Below, piece after piece: positions 1-6,482 of a DNA stretch of 64,000 bases. Both the position numbers and the translations under genes were made by a program. Source of the stretch: Pontibacter sp. FD36 (GTDB taxonomy: Bacteria > Bacteroidota > Bacteroidia > Cytophagales > Hymenobacteraceae); NCBI RefSeq assembly GCF_015686655.1, contig NZ_JADPMP010000010.1, positions 178,621-242,620 on the forward strand. The letters run 5' to 3'. A model generated the notes under the pieces. That model did not search any database. It worked only from the letters and a program-made list of their open reading frames with translations, and was not told the origin of the DNA. Every line of letters begins with the position of its first letter. Within the stretch, counting starts at the first letter, position 1.

Positions 1-77
1 GCTGTCGTGACCTCCTGTGCAGATGCTGTAAAAGAGAGCGTGGCAATAAGAGTTGAAAGAAGTAAAGTCCGTTTCAT
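1..77 (-). CDS. Partial secreted protein, N-terminus only
   Basis: Only the first 25 codons are in the window; the gene runs off the left edge. The minus-strand translation starts MKRTLLLSTLIATLSFTASA and then QEVTT. This is a textbook Sec signal peptide: two positive residues, a hydrophobic core and an A-x-A-type cleavage site before Q. The product is therefore exported to the periplasm or cell surface, but its function cannot be judged. It is divergent from the DUF2279-like gene to its right, with about 140 bases between the two starts. Confidence 0.6.
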   Translation of the reverse strand, partial: MKRTLLLSTLIATLSFTASAQEVTT

Positions 78-220
78 AAAAGGTTTAAACCAAAATAAGG
101 ACGAAAGTATGGTGGCTCTATTAAAGGCATGTTAAAAATATATTAGAAACAGATTAAAGCAGCTAATCTGAGGTAAAGGGACAGGCTGATTTTGACAGGT
201 ATGTGTATCTTTGCCACGCA

Positions 221-1126
221 ATGTCGCGAAAACTGCTCCTTCTCTGGCTTTCATGTATGCTTCTGCTCCAACCCATGCAGGGCATGGCCGCTATACCTGA
301 CAGCACCAACGCAGCGCCAGACAAAGGACGTCTGCTGCTACTCGGCAGTGGCTTTACGGTTGGTTACACGGCCATGCTGGTTTCACTGAACAAGGCCTGG
401 TATAGCGATCAGGAACGCACAAGTTTCCACTTCTTCAACGATAACCGCCAATGGAAGCAGATGGACAAAGCCGGTCATTTCTGGGGTGCCTTTCACCAGA
501 GCCGTGCAGGTATAGACCTGCTGCGCTGGGCGGGCGTTCCTGACAAAAAAGCAATCTGGTACGGTGGCCTGACAGGTATAATTCTACAAACGCCTATCGA
601 GATATTCGACGGCTTTCAGTCTGACTATGGCGCCTCAGTGGGCGATGCGATTGCCAACACGGTGGGTTCGGCTGCGGTGGTAGCTCAGGAGCTAGCTTGG
701 CGGGAGGTGCGCATCATGCCAAAGTTTTCTTTCCAGACCACCCGGTACGCCGAAGAGCGACCAAATGTACTGGGCAGCACCCTGCCGGAGCAAGTGCTCA
801 AAGACTACAACGGGCAGACCTACTGGCTTTCCGTCAATGTAGGCAGCTTTCTGAAAGAAGAAAGCAGGTACCCCAAGTGGCTGAGCATAGCGGTTGGCTA
901 TGGTGCACAAGGTATGGTATACAATGATCCGGAGCTGAACAAGGTACGCGGTTTCAATGCCCGCCGCCAGTTCTACCTCAGCCCTGACCTCAACCTGATG
1001 CATTTCAAAGGCCGCAGCAAAGTGCTCAACACTACGCTATACATGCTCAGCATCATCAAAATTCCGGCTCCCGCCTTGGAGTACAACCGCACAGACGGGC
1101 TGCGCTTCCATCCGGTATACTTCTAA
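221..1126 (+). CDS. DUF2279-like envelope protein (YfiM-like)
   Basis: The predicted product is 301 residues. It has an N-terminal signal peptide (hydrophobic stretch at about residues 4-20) and then a region with membrane-like segments. The motifs DKAGHFWGAF, a GxxGI segment and IEIFDGFQSDYGAS match my memory of the DUF2279/YfiM family of predicted periplasmic or outer-membrane lipoproteins, whose role is unknown. The reading frame extends upstream to a GTG at 203, but the ATG at 221 gives the cleaner signal peptide. A promoter-like TATCTTTG at 206-213 lies so close to this ATG that the transcript would be nearly leaderless. The C-terminal part (about residues 185-301) looks like beta-strand envelope sequence. 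The family call is moderately sure; the function is unknown. Confidence 0.6.
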   Translation: MSRKLLLLWLSCMLLLQPMQGMAAIPDSTNAAPDKGRLLLLGSGFTVGYTAMLVSLNKAWYSDQERTSFHFFNDNRQWKQMDKAGHFWGAFHQSRAGIDLLRWAGVPDKKAIWYGGLTGIILQTPIEIFDGFQSDYGASVGDAIANTVGSAAVVAQELAWREVRIMPKFSFQTTRYAEERPNVLGSTLPEQVLKDYNGQTYWLSVNVGSFLKEESRYPKWLSIAVGYGAQGMVYNDPELNKVRGFNARRQFYLSPDLNLMHFKGRSKVLNTTLYMLSIIKIPAPALEYNRTDGLRFHPVYF

Positions 1127-1156
1127 ATCGGCACGATTATTCCACCGCACAAATCG

Positions 1157-1164
1157 TATCTTTG
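1157..1164 (+). promoter_or_regulatory. Bacteroidota -7 box for the DUF2027-Smr gene
   Basis: TATCTTTG matches the Bacteroidota sigma-ABfr -7 consensus TAnnTTTG and lies between the DUF2279-like gene and the DUF2027-Smr gene. No convincing TTTG -33 box is seen about 19 bases upstream, so this is a partial match. Confidence 0.45.
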
Positions 1165-1278
1165 TGTAAAGTCAATTTGTACTTGTATAATAAGGTATAG
1201 CAAACAACGCTATACCTCGGCACAGGCTTTATGCTTGTAACTTATGAACAACCACTAACGATAACGAGCAACGAAAAT

Positions 1279-2238
1279 ATGAACGTAGGAGATCGCGTGC
1301 GCCTGATGTCAGGACGAGAAGAAGGCATCATCACCCGCATACTGGATAATAACATTGTAGAGGTCGCCATCGACAACGACTTCACTATACCTGTGTCACG
1401 TCGTGAGATTGTGTTGATTGCGCCGGAAGAAGCCAAGGCTTTCCGCAATACCGAGCCTGAGCCCTACGCAAAGCCAGCTGTCCGCAAGGAACCGCCGGCC
1501 CCCGTGTTGGCCGAAAAAGGCATTTACCTGGCCATGGTGCACCAGTCAGATGAGCTGTTGGCTGCCACAGTGGTAAACAACACAGACTACGATGTGCTCT
1601 TTACAAGTGGCGAAGAGCGCAATAATCAATACCGCGGTTTGCAGAACGACAAGTTGGCCCCGAAGGCCAGCCGCGTAGTGAGCCACTACCACATGAAGGA
1701 CTTCGAAAAGTGGCCGACACTGATCGTGCAGTTTTTGCAGCATCGCAATGGCAGTCCGAGCTTGTTTGAGCCAGTTACGAAGAAGGTGCAGTTCCGTGCC
1801 AACTCTTTCTACAAGAGCAAAAAGACCGCTCCGGTACTCAATAAAGAGGCCTATCTCTTCCAGCTTGACAGCAAACCTGTTGCCGTAGACACCGACAAGA
1901 TAATAGAGCAACTCTCAGAGAAGCCAGCTGCACAGGAAAACGTGAAGGTGCAGGCACCCGAGCACGAAGTAGATCTGCACATTGACAAGCTGGTGGAAGA
2001 CCACAACGGCATGAGCAACAGCGCCATGCTGAGGCTACAACTGGATCGTTTTCAGGATGCACTGGACCGCGCCATGGCCGCCAACATGCACGAGATTGTG
2101 TTTATTCACGGCTCAGGCAACGGCGTGCTCCGCAAGGAAATTCAAAAGATCCTGAGTCGCACCCCGGGCATCCGCTTCTTCGAAGACGCCAAAAAAGAAA
2201 AGTTCGGGTATGGCGCAACGTTAGTAAGACTTAGGTGA
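1279..2238 (+). CDS. DUF2027 and Smr domain protein
   Basis: The product is about 319 residues. The N-terminus (VGDRVRLMSGREEGII) is a small beta-barrel, KOW/SH3-like segment. A central DUF2027-type beta-rich region follows, and the C-terminus is an Smr domain: VDLHIDKLVEDH near residue 230, then the signature IHGSGNGVLRKEI. Smr domains are found in MutS2 and in nucleases acting on branched DNA or on mRNA of stalled ribosomes. Stand-alone DUF2027-Smr proteins are common in Bacteroidota and their substrate is not established. The frame is open from an upstream ATG at 1231, but family members usually begin at the MNVGDRV methionine, so that start is preferred. The gene sits directly upstream of rnpB. 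Confidence 0.75.
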   Translation: MNVGDRVRLMSGREEGIITRILDNNIVEVAIDNDFTIPVSRREIVLIAPEEAKAFRNTEPEPYAKPAVRKEPPAPVLAEKGIYLAMVHQSDELLAATVVNNTDYDVLFTSGEERNNQYRGLQNDKLAPKASRVVSHYHMKDFEKWPTLIVQFLQHRNGSPSLFEPVTKKVQFRANSFYKSKKTAPVLNKEAYLFQLDSKPVAVDTDKIIEQLSEKPAAQENVKVQAPEHEVDLHIDKLVEDHNGMSNSAMLRLQLDRFQDALDRAMAANMHEIVFIHGSGNGVLRKEIQKILSRTPGIRFFEDAKKEKFGYGATLVRLR

Positions 2239-2242
2239 TTGC

Positions 2243-2394
2243 TAAATTGTTGACGGTTAAATTGTTGGTATTTTTCAACACGCATTTTGCTTCCCTCGAT
2301 TTAAGTTCAGAAAGATTGCTCTGCCACAAAATGAATCATCGTGATTGGAACCATAAGCCCATTTCAACAATTTAACAATTTACCATCAACAATT
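2243..2394. repeat. Imperfect inverted repeat of AATTGTTGA/TCAACAATT motifs
   Basis: Between the Smr gene and rnpB, a block near 2243-2267 (AAATTGTTGACGGTTAAATT) is mirrored near 2365-2394 by CAACAATTTAACAATTTACC and TCAACAATT. The arms match imperfectly across about 100 bases. This could be a long unstable hairpin or the remains of a dispersed intergenic repeat. It overlaps the presumed rnpB upstream region. Confidence 0.45.
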
Positions 2395-2399
2395 AATCA

Positions 2400-2407
2400 T
2401 ACCTTTG
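2400..2407 (+). promoter_or_regulatory. -7 box of rnpB
   Basis: TACCTTTG fits TAnnTTTG and ends 16 bases before the first paired base of the RNase P RNA, a suitable spacing for its transcription start. A clear -33 element is not seen. A CAGGTATA octamer follows immediately. Confidence 0.45.
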
Positions 2408-2423
2408 CAGGTATAGAAAGCTT

Positions 2424-2816
2424 AACAGCAAGCCGTCTTATCGCTGCTCCCGCAAGGGAGGAGAGGAAAGTCCGGGCAACATAGAGCATCCTACTTCCTA
2501 ACGGGAAGGGGCCTTCCGAGAGACGGGAAGGCTACAGCCAGTGCCACAGAAAATTACCGCCTCGGCTTCGGCCGCGGTAAGGGTGAAAAGGTGCGGTAAG
2601 AGCGCACCAGCGGCTGGGTGACCAGTCCGGCTGGGTAAACCTTAGGAGTTGAAAGACCAAATAGGCTGACAGCGTCTCGCTTCGGCGGGGCTAAGGGCTG
2701 CTCGTCCGATGTCAGTGGGTAGGTCGATGGAGCCTGTGCGCGAGTGCAGGCCTAGATAAATGATAAGACGTTGGGCTTCGGCCTGATGACAGAACCCGGC
2801 TTATAGGCTTGCTGTT
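2424..2816 (+). ncRNA. rnpB: RNase P RNA, bacterial class A
   Basis: This is the catalytic RNA of ribonuclease P, which trims the 5' leader from tRNA precursors. The diagnostic P4/J-region sequence GAGGAAAGTCCGGGC lies near 2461-2476, and the partner strand with ACAGAACCCGGCTTA lies near 2790-2803. The ends are set by the terminal helix: AACAGCAAGCC at the start pairs with GGCTTGCTGTT at the end. The internal GGGTAAACC-type motif and several GC hairpins closed by TTCG are also as expected for type A. The length, about 393 bases, is normal. Confidence 0.93.
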
Positions 2817-3481
2817 AAACTTTTCTTTCCTTTCTTAGATCATTTCTTCTTTTTTCTAGCGTAGAGTAGGTTGCAGGTATAGCAAGTTTGATGTTTCATA
2901 GCTTGCCTTAGCCAGGCGGGCAGCTTTTGCCCTGGCCGGGCGGGCCTTACTTTTTGTCTTGACACAAAAAGTAAGCAAAAAAATCAAGACTCCCCAAACT
3001 CGCTGAACGCTCGAACAGTGGGTAGTCATTTGGGGGCACTTGGCACCTGAGTCTGTTTCATAGTTTCAGTGCGAGTTAGTCTTGCTATACCTGCCAGTGT
3101 TACGTCACAGATGCTACAAGGCTTATACCTGTGATAAGGCAGTAGCAGAGATTCCCCTCTTGGGAGATAGGGCTGCTCTGTCCGTAATTATCCCCTTGAG
3201 GGGATTATAGGGGTGTAAATTCGGTGCTAAATTGCCAGTAGCGGACTTATTCACGAACCATCCGCAGCCTCAACACCCCTCTGAGAGCTTCGCTCGAAAG
3301 TTACGACACGCGTCTCACTTGTCCTCAAGGGGAGAACTTGCTGGAACTTAATGGCCTTACCCCTTTGAAGGGTGCAGCCGGACGACAATCGTGCACGAAA
3401 ATCCTGTAAATCCATAAATCCTGTAAATCCTGATTCAGACAAGCTCTTCTTCGTATCTTTGCACCCTCAAATGACGCGATT
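2817..3481. repeat. Intergenic region with dispersed-repeat-like elements
   Basis: There is no credible gene in about 660 bases. At 2946-2975 a perfect 12-bp inverted repeat (CTTACTTTTTGT, loop CTTGAC, ACAAAAAGTAAG) is followed by a second nested pairing of GTCTTGA with TCAAGAC. Two CTATACCTG/TTATACCTG octamers occur near 3086 and 3124. Around 3190-3215 (CCCCTTGAGGGGATTATAGG) and 3270-3355 (CACCCCT, then CTCAAGGGGAGAA) lie partly complementary blocks. At 3400-3435 the direct repeat ATCCTGTAAATCC appears twice. Such units resemble the multicopy intergenic repeats of Cytophagales genomes; copy number cannot be checked from one window. Confidence 0.5.
3454..3461 (+). promoter_or_regulatory. -7 box for the CxxC protein gene
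   Basis: TATCTTTG matches TAnnTTTG and lies 20 bases before the ATG of the downstream gene, giving a short leader. The expected -33 TTTG is not evident. Confidence 0.45.
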
Positions 3482-4474
3482 ATGACTGAGTTGAAATTAT
3501 ACGACCCGTTCCCGAACATGCAGTTCAGCGAGAAGCACTGCTTTTTGTGCGGGGCACATACCGAACCTGAAAACCGAACCCCAGTATTTGCTACCTGGCT
3601 GCAGGACAGGTATAACCTGCGCGATAAAGAGCTACTCATGCTCGACAAGAGCGTCAGCACCTACGGTGAACTCACCATCCCCTGCTGCGACCACTGCCAT
3701 ACCCATCATGTTATTCCGCTTGAGGAAGAAATAGCCAAAGCCACAGAAACAGGTTTGGACGGACTGCAGGCGCTGGAGCCGAAAAAGCTGTTCCAGTGGA
3801 TTGGTAAGATGTATTATGGTACGCTGATCACGGAGCTGATCAAGGAGGCGGATCCGCTGATCATGCCGCAAAACCCGGTGAGTGAGAACCCAAAAATGCT
3901 GGGCAAATTCCGCGAATTCTTCAAGGTGCTGCAATCTATGCGGGTGCCGATGGAGTTTTCCGATTTTCTACCCTGCTCCCTGTTTATACTGGAGGTGAGC
4001 CCTACGGAAGATGAGCTGCCTTTTGAATACCAAGACGAGCTGACGACCATGGCCTTTAGCATCAAGCTGGGACCTGTCGTGCTTGTGTGCACGCTCCTCG
4101 ACAATGGCATCATTGGCAGAGCCCTTGGCAAACTTTACCGCCTGACCCAGGGCCAACAGCTGCATCCGGTACAGGTAGCTGAGTTTAAAGCGCGTGTATT
4201 CTATGCGGCCTATATCTTTAATGTAGTGCCCGAGTACTTTGAGCGACCACTTAAGCCGGAGGATACGCATATTATCCTTGACACCATAATAGATGATGTG
4301 ACGAACGAGATTTTCAACCCCTGGGAGTTGACTGCTTATGCCCATATGTTAGAGGAAATGCTCAAACCCTGGGACATCCGCGAAAGTGAGATACTCGCTG
4401 AACCTGGCAAACCACTAAGTTTTCTGTTGGATGAGCAGCAAAACCTCAAACCAATGGAGCATTTTCAGAAATAA
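3482..4474 (+). CDS. Conserved protein with paired CxxC (zinc-ribbon-like) motifs
   Basis: The 330-residue product has no signal peptide or clear membrane segment. Near the N-terminus it has CFLCG (residues 20-24) and, about 50 residues later, CCDHCHTHH. The cysteine and histidine pairs could form a treble-clef or zinc-ribbon site like those of HNH-type proteins. The remainder is mostly helical with no motif I recognise, so no function is assigned. It stands alone between the repeat region and a bidirectional terminator, convergent with the SIMPL gene. An HNH nuclease is possible, but the complete HNH catalytic pattern is not visible. Confidence 0.6.
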   Translation: MTELKLYDPFPNMQFSEKHCFLCGAHTEPENRTPVFATWLQDRYNLRDKELLMLDKSVSTYGELTIPCCDHCHTHHVIPLEEEIAKATETGLDGLQALEPKKLFQWIGKMYYGTLITELIKEADPLIMPQNPVSENPKMLGKFREFFKVLQSMRVPMEFSDFLPCSLFILEVSPTEDELPFEYQDELTTMAFSIKLGPVVLVCTLLDNGIIGRALGKLYRLTQGQQLHPVQVAEFKARVFYAAYIFNVVPEYFERPLKPEDTHIILDTIIDDVTNEIFNPWELTAYAHMLEEMLKPWDIRESEILAEPGKPLSFLLDEQQNLKPMEHFQK

Positions 4475-4507
4475 GCTGAATCCGTTTCGTTTTATACCTG
4501 CTCCAAA

Positions 4508-4550
4508 CAAAAAAGAGCTCCCCGGCCTGTGCTGGGGAGCTCTTTTTTGT
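4508..4550. terminator. Bidirectional terminator
   Basis: A perfect 10-bp stem (AGAGCTCCCC / GGGGAGCTCT) is flanked by A6 on the left and T6 on the right. It lies between the convergent CxxC-protein and SIMPL genes and can end both transcripts. Confidence 0.88.
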
Positions 4551-4567
4551 TTGTGACCTATTAAAGT

Positions 4568-5278
4568 CTACTGCTCTATCACAAAACTCACGTTAACATT
4601 AGAAGTCACCGTCACTTCCCCTCCTGCTATGGACGGACCGCCACTTTGTGCCATTTCCATATCCATCGACATTTTCGCATAGCCTATCCGCGGAGAGCCG
4701 TTAGAAGAATGTTCGTTGATGGAATATACCTTACCCACTTTTGCACCTAGTTCAGCTGTCAGGGCATTGGCTTTTTGTTTGGCGTCGGCCACCGCTTTCT
4801 TGCGGGCTTCAGCACGGTGCTTCTCAATGTCTGAAACTCTGAAATAGATGTTATCGATGCGATTCACCCCATTGTCGTACAAACCTGAAAGCAGTTCGTC
4901 AAACCTGTTGATTTTTCTGATAACAATGGTCATGGTTTTCTGCGCCATGTAAAATTCAGGCTGTGCTTTCCCAAATTCGTTACCTGAATAGATAGGCTGC
5001 AGGTTCACAAAAGAAGTCTGGATATCTTTGGCATCCACGCCCTGCTTGCGCAGGTAGGCAATAATAGCGGCGGCTTGCTTATCAGTTTGCTTCCGGGCCT
5101 GATCCAGGGTCTTCTCACGTGTTTCCACTCCTAGGCTTATCACGACTTCATTTGGTTCAAGTTTCACCTCCCCTATTCCGTTCACACTGATAAGCGGAGG
5201 CATGATCTGTTGCTGGGCCATTGCCGGAAACATAGCTGCCAGCAAAAACACAAGGGCGATAAAAGATACTTTTTTCAT
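4568..5278 (-). CDS. SIMPL domain (DUF541) exported protein
   Basis: The 236-residue product starts with a signal peptide (MKKVSFIALVFLLAAMFPAM, then AQQ). The mature part opens with the family hallmark ISVNGIGEVKLEPNEVVIS and contains the helical QARKQTDKQAAAIIAYLRK segment. It ends with beta strands (GGEVTVTSNVNVSFVI). SIMPL/DUF541 proteins (E. coli YggE type) are periplasmic and linked to oxidative-stress protection, but their biochemical role is uncertain. The length is normal for the family. The gene ends at the shared bidirectional terminator and appears to be a single-gene unit. Confidence 0.85.
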   Translation of the reverse strand: MKKVSFIALVFLLAAMFPAMAQQQIMPPLISVNGIGEVKLEPNEVVISLGVETREKTLDQARKQTDKQAAAIIAYLRKQGVDAKDIQTSFVNLQPIYSGNEFGKAQPEFYMAQKTMTIVIRKINRFDELLSGLYDNGVNRIDNIYFRVSDIEKHRAEARKKAVADAKQKANALTAELGAKVGKVYSINEHSSNGSPRIGYAKMSMDMEMAQSGGPSIAGGEVTVTSNVNVSFVIEQ

Positions 5279-5373
5279 AGTATTGAATAAAAAAGGTTAG
5301 AAACACTCTGGTAAATATAGCTACTTGCTATATAGAACCAATTACAAAGGCCGTACCAGAAATGAATTTGCAC

Positions 5374-5410
5374 AAAAAAACCCTTCACGATTTAAGCGAA
5401 GGGTTTCTAT
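5374..5410 (-). terminator. Terminator of the 102-residue membrane protein gene
   Basis: Read on the minus strand, AAACCCTTC and GAAGGGTTT form a 9-bp stem followed by T7. It lies just after the stop codon of the minus-strand gene. Confidence 0.75.
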
Positions 5411-5426
5411 TAGCATGAGTTGCTTA

Positions 5427-5735
5427 CTAAGCCTCTAAATCAAAATCCTGGTCAGCTACATATTTGGCTACCAGCACAGCGCCCAGTGTCACAGCACCAG
5501 CCGTCAGGATAAGCTGTGTGGTGCTCATGCGGCGGGCACCCTGCAGCACCAGTTTTCCAACATCGTGCAATAGCTCAGGCAGTTTATCGTGTTTGCCCTG
5601 GAACACATGCATAGCTGACTCCACTGTTTTGGACATATCATGTGGCTGTAGAAGTTTGAGAGCACTTTGTTCCTTCTTGCCCTGGCTTTGTCCGCCATTG
5701 CCGGCATTCTGGTTGCTCTTGTTATCGTTTTCCAT
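5427..5735 (-). CDS. Small single-pass membrane protein, unknown function
   Basis: The 102-residue product has a low-complexity, Asn/Gly/Gln/Lys-rich N-terminus (residues 1-25), an amphipathic middle part, and one membrane segment near the C-terminus (QLILTAGAVTLGAVLVAKYV). A short acidic tail (DQDFDLEA) follows. The overall look recalls small stress-associated membrane proteins, but I do not recognise a family. It is followed by its own hairpin terminator and lies downstream of another small minus-strand gene with a gap of about 75 bases, so the two may be co-transcribed. Confidence 0.6.
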   Translation of the reverse strand: MENDNKSNQNAGNGGQSQGKKEQSALKLLQPHDMSKTVESAMHVFQGKHDKLPELLHDVGKLVLQGARRMSTTQLILTAGAVTLGAVLVAKYVADQDFDLEA

Positions 5736-5810
5736 AGTTATACTCGGTTTCGTTTAGGTATTAAGTTCAAGTGATTTTCTTATACGGCATTATGCGCGAC
5801 AGGATATGAC

Positions 5811-6086
5811 CTACCCCTCTGCACGACCACCGTACTTGGTGATCATCTCGCTCATGCGCTGCATCAGACTGTCGGCGCTGATCATCATACTGGCCGGAAA
5901 TCCTACTGACAGGTCACTGATCTCAAGCGACTTTGCCTCAGGATTATAGTTGAAATTGGCATTGACACCCTTCTCTTTTATGCGTCCGCTGTTGCCCTGT
6001 AAGTTCATGCCATAGGTCTGAAGTTTGCTTTTCAGTTCATTGTAAGCCTCAGGCGTTACGCCGGTATATAGTGCTCTTTTTGACAT
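5811..6086 (-). CDS. Small hypothetical protein (91 residues)
   Basis: The soluble product begins MSKRALYTGVTPEAYNELKS and has no signal peptide or membrane segment. The pattern of an N-terminal helix followed by beta-strand-like segments (NANFNYNPEAKSLEISDL) suggests a compact alpha/beta fold. I recognise no family. Codon use looks like that of the neighbours, and the frame is uninterrupted. It may share a transcript with the 102-residue membrane protein downstream. Confidence 0.6.
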   Translation of the reverse strand: MSKRALYTGVTPEAYNELKSKLQTYGMNLQGNSGRIKEKGVNANFNYNPEAKSLEISDLSVGFPASMMISADSLMQRMSEMITKYGGRAEG

Positions 6087-6232
6087 AGTGTTTATCTCTT
6101 TTATGGATGAAAGTATAACGGCACAAGATAAGACGAAGTTTACAAAAGTTACCGCTCGTTATCTGCAGGAATCACCTGCCAGGGCATCAAAAGTGGGAAC
6201 GATGTAGAACTTCCACTTTTTCGAAAAATAAT

Positions 6233-6263
6233 TTTGCATACTAAAAATCAGCTTGTATATTTG
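6233..6263 (+). promoter_or_regulatory. Bacteroidota promoter of tRNA-Glu
   Basis: TTTG at 6233-6236, 19 bases of spacer, then TATATTTG at 6256-6263 match the -33 TTTG / -7 TAnnTTTG promoter of Bacteroidota with ideal spacing. The tRNA begins about 20 bases further on. This is the best promoter in the window and supports the phylum assignment. Confidence 0.8.
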
Positions 6264-6283
6264 CACCCGCAATACAGTAGAAC

Positions 6284-6355
6284 GGTCCGTTCGTCTAGGG
6301 GTTAGGACTCCAGATTTTCATTCTGGCAACAGGGGTTCGATTCCCCTACGGACTA
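6284..6355 (+). tRNA. tRNA-Glu (UUC anticodon)
   Basis: The sequence folds into a full cloverleaf. The 7-bp acceptor stem is GGTCCGT/ACGGACT, with a G-U pair at its end. The D arm contains TCTAGGGGTTAGGA, the anticodon stem is CCAGA/TCTGG, and the loop TTTTCAT gives anticodon TTC at 6317-6319. The T arm is AGGGGTTCGATTCCCCT. A73 is the discriminator and the CCA end is not encoded. It is a single-gene unit with a good promoter and terminator. Confidence 0.95.
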
Positions 6356-6358
6356 CTG

Positions 6359-6396
6359 AAAAGCCGGTTCAGGTATATCTGAACCGGCTTTTTTTA
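6359..6396 (+). terminator. Terminator of tRNA-Glu
   Basis: The stem AAGCCGGTTCAG / CTGAACCGGCTT (12 bp) has a small loop GTATAT and is followed by T7. The loop region contains one of the CAGGTATA octamers. Confidence 0.9.
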
Positions 6397-6482
6397 TGCT
6401 CTTTGCTTACTCTTCAGAATTTGTCATTGCATAAAAAGTAACGCACCACTGCGACAGGTTGCAATGGTGCGTTACAGAAAGC

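Noticed and set aside
6253..6441. Plus-strand ORF of 62 codons spanning the tRNA-Glu gene
   Set aside because: It runs through the tRNA cloverleaf and terminator and has no independent coding signal.
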